64,000 nt of DNA from Dugong dugon (lineage: Eukaryota; Chordata; Mammalia; Sirenia; Dugongidae): the NCBI GenBank assembly GCA_030035585.1, contig CM057471.1:69960319-70024318 (forward strand). The letters are read 5' to 3'. Positions 1 to 8,747 of this stretch are shown piece after piece. The number at the start of each line of letters is the position of its first letter. Position 1 is the first letter of the stretch. Under the pieces are notes generated by a model that saw only the letters and a program-made list of their open reading frames with translations, was not told where the DNA came from and did no database searches. The position numbers were made by a program, and so were the translations under genes.

Positions 1-203
1 TTATAAGCCGGAAATGCCTGGAGCTACCAGAAGCTGAGAGAGACAAGAAAGGATCTTCTACTAGAGACTTCAGAGAGAGCATGGTCCTGCCGACACCTTG
101 AATTAGGACTACTAGCCTCCACAACTGAGACTGTCAATTTCTGTTCTTATAAGCCAACCAGTTTGTGGTATTTTGTTTACAGCAGCCTTAGAAAACTAAT
201 ACA
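1..203 (+). mobile_element. MaLR/ERVL-type LTR, 3' part
   Basis: The sequence from the window edge to 203 reads like the 3' half of a THE1/MST/MLT-type LTR: a purine-rich AGAGAGCATGGTCC stretch, then CTAGCCTCCACAACTGAGAC, then a TTTGTGGTATTTTG terminus ending in AACTAATACA. It is cut by the window start, so its length is unknown. It is strongly diverged, as expected for a pre-eutherian element. No coding capacity. The subfamily cannot be assigned by eye. Confidence 0.7.
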
Positions 204-883
204 AAGGGCATGCCATGGACCACCAGTGTCCACTTTACCCCTAGCAACCAATGGGGTCCTTAATCTGTAAATCTACTCAGATTGAAGAACCAATGCCAGA
301 TTCCCATTCTTAAGGTTCTGTTTTCCTGGAACCACTGCCAATACCAGTAAATTGTACATGCAGGGTTTGGCCAGGGAAGCAAAGCCATGTCATGGATTAG
401 ACCTGACATGACTGAGGGAGGAGCAGGGGAAATGAAGGTCCAGAAGAAGGAGTTGGAGAATCAGAGAAGGAGCCTCCACCAGTCAATCTGAGAAGCCAGC
501 CTGGTCCAGCTGTGAGGGGCACTCCTGGAGAGGTCTATGGGAAGCTATCACCTCTGTGTAGCTACTGCCTCTGTGGATTCTTGGCCAACTATTGGAGGTG
601 GGTCTGGGACTGCAGTTGGTCAGAAGGATCCAGCAGACAAGCTGGATGCAGAGTGGAGGACAGCAAGGATAAACTGGGACCCACTTGGCACTTCTGGGTC
701 TGCCCGTCACCATGTCTAATGACTATCACCTTCAGAGAGGTATGGTCACTGCTTTGCATCTGCTTTCCAGATCTTATGTACACTGCTCTATTGGCCACTC
801 TAACTTGGATCCGTACAGGAGGGATTCTGAAAAATGTACTTCCCGGCTTAACCAAGTTGATTTGGCACAACCTACGCATCTCC
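204..883. other. Intergenic stretch, possible MaLR internal remnant
   Basis: This follows directly after the 3' end of a plus-strand LTR, the position where an endogenous retrovirus-like internal region would lie, but I see no gag, pro or pol motifs. The overlapping small reading frames on both strands have no recognisable domain. It may be internal MaLR sequence, which is usually non-coding, or simply unique intergenic DNA. Confidence 0.3.
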
Positions 884-1109
884 TGCTAGCTGTTCCCAAG
901 GCAATCATCTCAACAGAGAGTGAGCCAGTGCCAGGTAGAAGCCATATTGCCCGTTATGACAAACCTCACTTCTGCCATCAGTTACAAAAGTCGTTTGAGG
1001 TCAAGGATGGAGGAATGTCATGATCCACTGTAACAAGAACAGGTGAGAAAATACAATCTGCCATAGCTACTAGACAAGTTACCCCTGTGGGTAATTGGAG
1101 CTCAGTCCT
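884..1109 (+). repeat. Left arm of a 226-bp near-perfect inverted repeat
   Basis: This segment is the reverse complement of 1835-2060 over its full 226 bases with no gaps. I count 6 mismatches, about 97 percent identity. It begins TGCTAGCTGTTCCC and ends GGAGCTCAGTCCT. Similarity stops abruptly at both ends. Unlike the right arm, it is not continuous with an LTR, so it looks like the derived, inverted copy. Confidence 0.9.
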
Positions 1110-1834
1110 GGAGCTCCCTGGAGCCCTGGAGCTCCCTTTTCTCCCACCTCCCACCCCAAGGGCTTCTCCCTTCTCCCCATGCTTGCCTGGTGGCTGCTCC
1201 TGGGTCTGCGGTCCTCATCGAGGGTGTGACCAGCACCTAGCACATGCCTGGCATAGAACAGCAGTCTACATGCTTGGCAAATGGATAAATGATGCCCGCT
1301 TCATGCCAGGCCCTGTGCTGAACTCTGGGACCCTAGAGAGAAAAGTCAGAGAGAGCTCTGCCCTCAAGGGGCCAGCTGCTGCCACAATGATTGAGCACTT
1401 ATCCCTGCATGGTCCTGGGCTAGAGGCTAGGGTGGCAGGTAGGAGGCAGAGATGAAAGGCACAGGCAAGAGGAGATGAGTTGGCCCATGAAGACCCAGGG
1501 TGACTATAGCATGCTTGGGTGAATGTGTTCAGGGCCCTTAAGACAAAGCCAGTAAGAGACTTGGCTGGGAGCTCAGGGGAAGTGAGGCCCTGCCAGTGGT
1601 AAATCAAGGAGGACTTCCTGCAGATCACAACGGGGGGTGGGAGGGGAGGACTGGAACAGGTAGAGTTTAAGTGGGGGTGGGTGCATTCCATACAGAGGAA
1701 ATGGCTTGTGCAGATGTAAGGAAGAGGGAAGCCTAGGGCACAACTCGACGCTGACAAATACTCTGTCTCCTCCACCCGTCAGGTGGGAAAACTCTGAGGC
1801 GTGTGTTCTATACTGTCTCTCAGAGTTCCCCAAT
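1110..1834. other. 725-bp spacer of the inverted repeat
   Basis: The spacer between the arms is not itself palindromic. From about 1240 to 1770 it resembles an old L2-like family, with phrases about a 'CATGCCAGGCCCTGTGCTG' type end and purine-rich stretches that recur in related form near 25.9 kb and 53.6 kb. The reading frames here on either strand have no recognisable domain. Confidence 0.5.
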
Positions 1835-2060
1835 AGGACTGAGCTCCAATTACCCACAGGGGTAACTTGTCTAGTAATTATGGCAGATTGTATTTTCTCA
1901 CCTGTTCTTGTTACAGTGGATCATGACATTCATCCGTCCTTGACCTCAAACGACTTTTGTAACTGATGGCAGAAGTGAGGTTTGTCGTAACGGGCGATAT
2001 GGCTTCTACCTGGCACTGGCTCACTCTCTGTTGAGATGATTGCCTTGGGAACAGCTAGCA
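1835..2060 (-). repeat. Right arm of the 226-bp inverted repeat
   Basis: This is the reverse complement of 884-1109. Its outer end runs without a break into MLT1-like LTR sequence (2061-2371): the order GGGAACAGCTAGCATG then GAGAGGCCCAGGC matches the middle of that LTR type. This arm therefore seems to be the original location and the other arm the copy. Mismatches between the arms are scattered and are mostly transitions. Confidence 0.9.
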
Positions 2061-2371
2061 TGTTTGAGAGGCCCAGGCTACCTGGAGAGGCCACACCTGG
2101 AGGTTTCTAGCTGATAGCCCCAGATAGACCCCCACGGGACAGCCAGCATCGAATGCCAGACATGTGAGTGAGTGACCTTCAGATGAGTCCAGCCCCAGCT
2201 TTGAGTTTTCCACAAGGTCCCAGACATTGTGAGGTTGAGACAACTCATCCCTGCTATTCTCTGCCTGTATTCCTGACCCACAGAAACTGTGAAAGATAAC
2301 AATCATTGTTGTTTGAAGCCCTGTAGGATTTAAGGTTATTTGTTACTCGGCAATAAATAACTGATACAGTC
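1850..2371 (+). mobile_element. MLT1-like LTR
   Basis: The second half carries hallmarks of an MLT1 LTR: GCCAGACATGTGAGTGAG, then CCTGACCCACAGAAACTG, then TGTTGTTTGAAGCC, and an AATAAATAACTGATACA end at 2371. The 5' boundary is uncertain by tens of bases because it lies within the inverted-repeat arm. This is an old, non-coding element, and no paired LTR of the same subfamily is visible. Confidence 0.6.
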
Positions 2372-3674
2372 ACGCACCCTTTATTTGTTGCTTCCCCTTC
2401 CGTGTCTTAATTCCCACTCTCCTTCTAGTTTTTTCTGGAATCACCTCCCAAAGAAACTACCTGAGCTCCAATTCTTAACTCAGAGTCAGCTCTGGGGGAA
2501 CCCAAACCAAGACAACATATTATTTGGAAAAGGTATACCTAGAAAAAGAATCTGGAAGACCAAACAGAAACGTATTGAGAGTACTTCTTTGTGAACGGGT
2601 TTGAGAAACAGAAACTTTACTTTTTATTCACTACATGCTGAATTATTTACATTTTAAATAATTCTTCATTACAACCTAACAAAATATAAACATTTTCCGT
2701 AAAACCTTGAGTCAGGTCTTATTAAGCCCAGTACATACTAGAAAATGGAGATGATCTCTGGGCAGGTGAGCTCCAGGCTTTTTGGACCTGATGTTGGCTG
2801 AGCTGGGGCACGGCACAATTGAGTGGTCCCAGGATCACTCTTGTGGTCACTGCCACCCGTGGCCACGCTCCCTGGCACAAAGCCTGCACCTGCCCTGCAC
2901 AGGTGTGTCTGACGGCTGTGGCGGGCAGACGTGGCAGGCAGTGTGGCTGGCCCAGACACTTCGTTACAGACCAGCTCGCGGCGCCTTCCCTTCCCCAGTC
3001 TCACGCAGAATTGCCGGGCGAGGGTTAATCAACATTCAGTCATGTTTCCAAGTTTAAATGGAGCATTTGTTTAATTATGTGTAAGAAGCAATACATTGTG
3101 GCCATTATCTAAATCACTATTTTATTTCCTGGATGTGGTTTCATAATGCAGAGTTCCTGCTCCAGCCTAGCATCATTAACAGAGAAGAGTTAATGAATAT
3201 AAAAGCGTAAAGGCTAATTACACTTTAATTTACAATCATGGTCCCATTTTGGGACCACATGAAATCTGTTTTGAAAACAATTTAAAAAAAAAAAAAAAAA
3301 AAAAACCCGCTCTTGCCCTGGAAAGTGGAGGGACCCCGGCCAGGAGCCCAGCTCTTTCTGCCACATTGTGGCTGGGCAGCATTGGCTGGCACTGATCCCC
3401 TCCCTGGCGCCATTACCAGGAGGCTGGCAAGGCCAAGTTCAGTGCCCTGTGACTCTGTCTTTTGTTTCCAGCAGTTTTCCTCTTGCTTTAGAGTCTGCTC
3501 CTGCAGCTGCTGGTGAGAGTTGGGGGTGTCCCACCTGGTGGTCTGCCCTGGTGTGGCCTCCCAGAGGAAACCTGACTGCAATTACCTAGTGTTTTTAAAC
3601 GTGGTAGTGGTGATGGAAGTCAGGGGTGTGGGGGACACTGGTATTTACTGTGTTCCTATCATGTGCCAGTACTG
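2372..3674. other. Unique intergenic DNA with an AT-rich candidate conserved element and A-tract
   Basis: No gene is visible. 2780-3030 is GC-rich with scattered CpG. 3030-3260 is AT-rich with several TAAT/ATTA cores, for example TTTAATTATG, AGTTAATGAAT and GCTAATTACAC, and looks like a conserved non-coding element. 3282-3304 is a pure A-tract. 3310-3600 is unremarkable, and the start of a MIR/L2-like end lies at 3640-3674. Confidence 0.4.
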
Positions 3675-3685
3675 TGTGCTGGATA

Positions 3686-3882
3686 TTTCTTTTTCTATTT
3701 TTTTAATTTTATTTTTTATTGTTGAGAACATACACAGCAGAACACACAGCAATTCAACAATTTCTACATGTACAATTCATTCTTCAAGTTGGGCAAACAC
3801 CGCCACCTTCTTTCCTCCGAATCGTTCCTCCCCCATTAACATAAACTCACTGCCCCCTTAGTTTCCTAGCTAATCTTCGAGT
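3686..3882 (-). mobile_element. Truncated L1 3' end with 11-bp target-site duplication
   Basis: On the plus strand it starts with a T-rich run, the antisense of the poly(A) tail, and continues with TATTGTTGAGAACATACACA and CCCCCATTAACATAAACTC, the older afrotherian L1 3' UTR type. It is flanked by the direct repeat TGTGCTGGATA at 3675-3685 and 3883-3893. Joining the flanks restores a MIR/L2-like sequence, so this is a clean, severely 5'-truncated insertion of about 197 bases. Confidence 0.75.
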
Positions 3883-4116
3883 TGTGCTGGATACTTTTAC
3901 ATATATATTTATTCTTTGAAGTTGCTTATCAATATCAATTAGTCCTCCAAAAATTTGAATTAGTCGTCCTGAAATGTTTAATACAACCATGGAATCACTG
4001 TTAATTTTCTTAGGCGTCATAATGGTGTTGTAGTTATGTAGAAGCATGTCCTTATTCTTAGGAGATGAAAAGAAGTTTGGGAGTAAAGGGTCATGATGTC
4101 TGCCAATTACTTTCAA

Positions 4117-4220
4117 ATGGTTCAGAAAATTTCTATCTGTATCTAGAGAGACAGAGAGGCACCCTGGTGGATGGTTCAGAAAATTTCTATCTGTATCTAG
4201 AGAGAGAGGCACCCTGGTGG
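4117..4220 (+). repeat. 54/50-bp tandem duplication containing a SINE head
   Basis: Unit 1 (4117-4170) and unit 2 (4171-4220) both begin ATGGTTCAGAAAATTTCTAT and end GGCACCCTGGTGG. Unit 2 lacks a 4-base ACAG. The last bases of each unit are the 5' end of the AfroSINE that continues only after unit 2. The duplication therefore happened after the SINE inserted. Confidence 0.85.
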
Positions 4221-4415
4221 TGATAACGGTTAAAGCACTCAGCTATTAACCAAAAGGTTAGAAGTTGGAGTCCACCCAGAGGTACCTCAGAAGAAGGACC
4301 TGATGATCCAAAAGATCAGCCACTGAAAACCCCATGGAGCACAGTTCTCTCCTGACACATGTGAGGTTGCCATGAGTAGGAACTGACTAGAGAGCAACTG
4401 GGTTTTGTTTTTCTA
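4209..4415 (+). mobile_element. AfroSINE copy
   Basis: It has the standard order: CACCCTGGTGGTG start, TTAACCAAAAGGTTAG middle, TCCACCCAGAGG box, CATGGAGCACAGTTC, GGTTGCCATGAGTAGG and a GGGTTTTG tail. It is moderately diverged, and the internal promoter B box is degenerate. Confidence 0.85.
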
Positions 4416-4575
4416 TGTGTATGTGTGTGTGTGTATATATATCTATACACACATAGAGAGAGAGACAGAGAGAAAAGGCTGATGTGGTGAAGTGGTGACT
4501 ATGGTTGGATGTAGGTGGAAGGTATACAGAGTTTCACTGTATAATTCTTTCAACTTTTCTGTGTTTTTAAAAAGT

Positions 4576-5056
4576 CTTGTAACAAAACTTGATAGGCAAA
4601 GCCATTGTCCTTGCTGGTCTCCACAATCTGCTTTACCTTCACTTGCTAAGCAAATTCCTTTCTCCCAATCTGAGGTCAAAAGGGCATTTAAGTCCAACCC
4701 TTGTCTGTATGATTGTGCCTTATGGGTAAGAGGAACCTGCAATGAGAATTAATGAAATAAATGTGCAAAAGGCACATAAGAAAAGTAAAAAGTTAAAACA
4801 TTTGGTCACTGTGCCTGTCTTATACTCTCTAAAGACCAGGGACCGTCCAGAGAGGGGTGGGCAGCAGTGGGGCCTGATCGCCTTTGACTTCCAAAACTCA
4901 CATCAGGATTTCCTTGTAAAGAACAACAGTATTTTTTAAAAAAAATCTCACCAGTTATTGCTCATTTATGGCAAGGGGGGGAGTAAAGGGGACCTTCTTA
5001 GCCATGACTAGTAGATTATAAACTACTACCACCTTTAGGAACTTATCCTCAGGAAA
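4576..5056. other. Intergenic, no gene seen
   Basis: Unique-looking sequence of mixed composition with an A-rich patch at about 4930-4945 and a G run at 4975-4981. No recognisable repeat boundary or coding feature. Confidence 0.4.
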
Positions 5057-5068
5057 CTTCAGGAAGAG

Positions 5069-5275
5069 CTTGTTGTTGTGTGCCATTGAGTAGATTTTCA
5101 ACTCATAGCGACCCCATGTGACAGAGTAGAATTGCCCTGTTCCATAGGGTTTTCTGGGCTGTAATCTTTACAGGAGTAGACGGACAGGTCTTTCTCCCCC
5201 AGAGCCACTGGGTGGGTTCGAACTGCCAACATTTCCGTTAGCAGCCAAGTGCCTAACCACTGTGCCACTCGCTCC
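5069..5275 (-). mobile_element. AfroSINE copy, minus strand
   Basis: The plus strand shows the reversed element: GTTGTTGTGTGCCATTGAG, ACTCATAGCGACCCC, CCATAGGGTTTTC, then GGGTTCGAACTGCC and GTGCCTAACCACTG. This copy carries the longer central insert (GGCTGTAATCTTTACAGG). It is flanked by CTTCAGGA at 5057-5064 and 5275-5282, a probable target-site duplication. Confidence 0.9.
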
Positions 5276-5524
5276 TTCAGGATAGGGTTGCTTGTTACTA
5301 AAATTGTTTATGTTAAAAATACAAGTAGGGACAACTTACATTAGTGAGTTGTATAATGAGATGAGAAAATAACTATGATAGTATGTAAACTGATAAATAG
5401 GATAAAAATTACATATATAGCCTGGTCTCAACAATAAGAAAATAGATACTCATAGAAAAATCTGAAAAGAAATATCAAAAATATATTTTCAATTCAAACA
5501 ATAAAGTGTTTTTTAATATTTTCC

Positions 5525-5950
5525 GTACTGCCAGTCAAGTGTTGGAGGGTCTGCCCAGCTCACAAATCCATAGGCTGTGCTTCCTAGCCATGGTAAGGGA
5601 TGGTTCTGGCGACATGTGACTCCGCCTCCCTGCTGTAGTAGCTGATTGGATCAGTACAGGCACTGATATTCACGTGGACCAATCGGAGTGCCTTCCCCAG
5701 AAATTTAGATAAGTGACTGAGGAATTCGGGGCTCAGTCTGTGAATCTGGGAGCTGTGGTGGCCACCTTCTGCCACATGGCTGGAGGAGTCTGTGTACAGC
5801 AGAAAGAACGGAGCAGACCCAGAGAGAGAAGCAGAGGAGAGCGAGAGAGCCCCAGTAACATTTCCAAATCCTGATTCCAGGCCATGGTCTTATCTTTGGT
5901 TTCGTGAGACTCCCCTGCAGCATTTTATTACAGTCCCTTTTTTTCATGTT
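5525..5950 (+). mobile_element. Possible ancient LTR
   Basis: The layout suggests an old ERVL-type LTR: CCAAT-like motifs (GATTGGATCAG, GACCAATCGGAG), a purine-rich AGAGAGAGAAGCAGAGG stretch, and a GTTTCGTGAGACTCC-type 3' part. I cannot define termini or a target-site duplication. It could be another old repeat or unique DNA. Confidence 0.35.
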
Positions 5951-5952
5951 TA

Positions 5953-6172
5953 ATCTGGAGACCCTGGTGGTGTAGTGTTTAAGAGCTAGGGCTGCTAACC
6001 AAAAGGTCGGCAGTTCGAATCCACCCGGTGCTTCTTGGAAATCCGACTCATAGCGACCCTATCGGACAGAGCAGAACTGCCCCATGGGGTTTCCAAGGAG
6101 CGGCTGGTGGATTCGAACTGCTGACCTTTTTGGTTAGCAGCTGTAGCTCTTAACCGCTGCGCCACCCGGGCA
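5953..6172. mobile_element. Two AfroSINE pieces fused head-out as an inverted pair
   Basis: About 5953-6040 is a plus-strand AfroSINE head (ACCCTGGTGGTGTAGTG, CTAACCAAAAGGTCGGC, GTTCGAATCCACC, CTTCTTGGAAA). About 6041-6172 is a minus-strand copy starting TCCGACTCATAGCGACC and ending in the reversed head GCTGCGCCACCCGGG. The two tRNA-like heads face outward and are strongly complementary, so the RNA would fold into a long hairpin. Confidence 0.8.
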
Positions 6173-6187
6173 CTTACATTACAATAC

Positions 6188-6396
6188 CAAAAGAAAAAAA
6201 CCCAAACTCATAACCCACTGCCATCAAGTCCATGCTGACTCATAGTGACCCTATAGGACAGAGTAGAATTGCTCCATAGGGTTTCCAAGGCTGTAAATCT
6301 TTACAGACACAGATTTCCCAAGGAGCAGCTGGTGGATTTGACCTGAACTGTTTGGCTAGCTGCCAGGTGCTTAACCACTGTGCCACCAGGGCTCCT
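6188..6396 (-). mobile_element. AfroSINE copy with 14-bp target-site duplication
   Basis: Reversed element with ACTCATAGTGACCCTATAGG, CCATAGGGTTTCCAAGG, the TGTAAATCTTTACAGAC insert and CTTAACCACTGTGCCACC. It is flanked by TTACATTACAATAC (6174-6187) and TTACATTACAGTAC (6397-6410), one mismatch in 14. It inserted immediately next to the inverted SINE pair. Confidence 0.92.
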
Positions 6397-6429
6397 TTAC
6401 ATTACAGTACACACACATTATTTCATGGT

Positions 6430-6575
6430 ATCCTTCAAACGCCCCTCTGAGGGAGGTGTTAGTATCCTCACACTGCAGACGAGAAAACTGATGCTCAGAG
6501 AAGCTAAATAATGTGACCCAAAGTCACACAGCTTGTTACAAAGCTCAGAAGCCAAGCTCTTAATCACTGTATTTT
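6430..6575 (-). repeat. MIR
   Basis: The plus strand carries the reversed MIR core: GAGAAAACTGATGCTCAGAG, then AAGTCACACAGCTTG and CTCTTAATCACTG. Old and diverged. Confidence 0.7.
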
Positions 6576-6584
6576 CTGTACTGT

Positions 6585-7310
6585 TTTTTATCACCACCTC
6601 TGTATTTAGAAAGAAAGTTATTGTTAAAAAAAGAATCCAATACTTGTGGATAGTTTTTCAATATTTCACCAACAAGTGGTAGTTTCTTAAACGTTGGTTG
6701 CAACATGGAATCTGACACCTTATGAATGAAATTTCTATCCTCTGTTGCATTCAAATTCATCCGTCTATTTTGTTCTTTAAAAGGATCTATTACCCAGGCA
6801 TGATTTGGTCACATCGTGCACTGGTCATTTGGAAAATCCTGGTTCACTGAGTTATGCAAACCTACCACATCCTGACATGTTTCATTACACACGATCAAAA
6901 TATTATATTTGTTAGTATCACCACTTCTCTCATCAGAAAAGTTTTTAAAATTTGAGAAGCTGTCAAACTCATGCTGGTGAATACAGCTTGAATTTTATCA
7001 TTGCCAATAAACACTGTCAGTTGTGTTCCTTGAAGTGACCGACTCATTTTGGTGACTTATGGAAAAACACCTAGCAAATACCAAAGGCTGACTAACCATG
7101 GTTTGTCAGTCATTCTTTCAAGTAAAAATGGTGTTCCACGAAGAGCGACTGATACAGCTCACAACTCAAACCACTGTACAAGTGCTTTCCTGGAGACAAC
7201 CGTTATGCTTCAGAATTGCTTTAGATGTACTTCCCATCTCATCATACAGAATATTAAAAAGACATGTACTCAAGAGAGGAAATGTAATAGAATTATAATT
7301 TTCATCATGG
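6585..7310 (-). pseudogene. Decayed hAT-type transposase-like sequence
   Basis: Minus-strand translation of 6560-6760 contains SDSMLQPTFKKLPLV followed by a YPQ segment. That resembles the region just before the hAT dimerisation domain in ZBED5/FAM200-like domesticated transposases. Further along the minus strand, short in-frame pieces match the same protein type in the expected order (for example a CQD..GLHNSVNQDFPNDQ-like stretch), separated by frameshifts and stops. No intact frame, terminal inverted repeats or target-site duplication seen. It could be a DNA-transposon relic or a retrocopy of such a gene. Confidence 0.5.
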
Positions 7311-7552
7311 ACAAGAAACAACATCAACCCCAAACCCCATCCTGGCCTCCAGGGCCTTCCTGCCCTGCCCAGCTGGGCAAATACAGGACCGGTAGAAGGA
7401 TACGGGAAACTTCCTCAGGCAAGTCCAGCCTGTCACAGCCCCAGGCCAGTGCAGGGACCTGTCCTTGAATCCCAGCACCTGTCCATACTAGCTATGAGAT
7501 CTTGGGCATGGGGCCTCAGCTCTCTGAGTCTTAGTTTTCTCTTCTGTGTTGT

Positions 7553-7895
7553 TGTTGTTAGATACTATAGAGTCGGCCCCCAACTCATGGCAACCCCATA
7601 CACAACAAAACGAAATGCTGCCTGGTCCTCTGCCATTCCCATGATCAGTTGGGGATCAGACAGTTGTGATCCATAGGGTTTTCATTGGCTGATTTTCAGA
7701 ATCAGATCACCAGGCCTTTCTCCCTAGTCTGTCTTAGTCTGGAAGGTCTGCTGAAATCTGCTCAGCAACACGGCAACACACAAGCTTCCGCTGATAGACG
7801 GGTAGTGGCTGCAAATGAGCTGCACTGGCCAGGAATCGAACCCTGGTCTCACGCATGAAAGGCAAGAATTATACCACTGAACCACCAATGCTTCC
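7553..7895 (-). mobile_element. tRNA-Gly-headed SINE with RTE-derived body
   Basis: Read on the minus strand, the first about 73 bases resemble tRNA-Gly: GCATTGGTGGTTCAGTGG, then GGGTTCGATTCCTGGCC, which hold the A and B boxes of a pol III promoter. The body (GCTTGTGTGTTGCCG, CTAAGACAGACTAG) matches the 5' region of the RTE LINE at 11330-11470. The 3' end (GGGTTGCCATGAG, ATCTAACAACAAC) matches the RTE/AfroSINE tail. It is a non-autonomous element, probably mobilised by the RTE. Confidence 0.8.
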
Positions 7896-8275
7896 TTCTC
7901 CTCTATAACATGAGAGAAATCATGTCTAGAAGGTGAGCTCCTTGAGGGTGTCCCTGGTGCCCAGCAGAGCCTGGCAAGAACAGGCCTTAAAGATTGATTG
8001 TTGAGTGAATGCATAATGGTCAAAGTGCCCATACATAGCCTGGTGCAGTCACACCCAATAAGCACCTGAATGGTGGAATTTGCCTGGGGGCTTTGGCCAC
8101 TGAGTCCCCTGCTCTGGGGCCTGCAGCCACCTGTGCATGAACGGAGAAGAGGAGGGGAAGTGAACGCTGCATCTCCCCATTACCTATTCATTTACTTATG
8201 ATATTTCTTGCATCAAAGATTATGTTTGTCTATAATATGTATGAAACTTTGGGTTTGAAGGGCTGGTTATACTTC
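7896..8275. other. Intergenic, no gene seen
   Basis: Contains a probable L2/MIR end around 7920-8010 (AGGTGAGCTCCTTGAGGGTG, TTGTTGAGTGAATGC). The rest is unremarkable. Confidence 0.45.
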
Positions 8276-8747
8276 TTTTCTGATGTTTTTAGGTACTGTC
8301 GAGTCCATTCCGACTCATAGTGGCCCTATGTACAACAGAATGAAACACTGCCCAGTCCTTCACCATCCTCACAATTGTTGCTATGCTTGAGCCCATCGTT
8401 GCAGCCACTGGGTCAATCCACCTCATTAAGGGTATTCCTCTCTTTTGCAGACCCTCTACTTTATTAAGCATGATGTCCTTCTCCAGGGACTGGTCCCTCC
8501 TGTTAACATGTCCAAAGTATGTGAGACAAAGTCTTGCCATCCTCACTTCTAAGAGCATTCTGGCTGTACTTCTTCCAAGATAGATTTGTTCATTCTTCTG
8601 TCAGGCCATGGTATATCAATATTCTTTGCCAACAACATAATTTGAAGGCATCACTTCTTCCTTGGTCTTCCTTATTAATTGTTCAGCTTTTGCATGCATA
8701 TGAGGCAACTGAAAATACCATACTTTGGGTCAGGTGCACCTTAGTCC

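Larger units (their letters stand above)
3925..4575 (+). mobile_element. L1M-type 3' end, split by a SINE
   Basis: 3985-4140 (TTATGTAGAAGCATGTCC, then GGTCATGATGTCTGCC and TTTCAAATGGTTCAG) and 4416-4575 (TG/TATA and GAGA microsatellite, then TTTCAACTTTTCTGTG) are consecutive parts of an ancient L1M 3' UTR. The AfroSINE at about 4209-4415 interrupts them at the microsatellite. Confidence 0.55.

Noticed and set aside
7823-7895. tRNA-Gly-like sequence on the minus strand
   Set aside because: It has A and B boxes but is directly continuous with RTE-derived SINE body and has mismatches in the stems, so it is a SINE head and not a tRNA gene.
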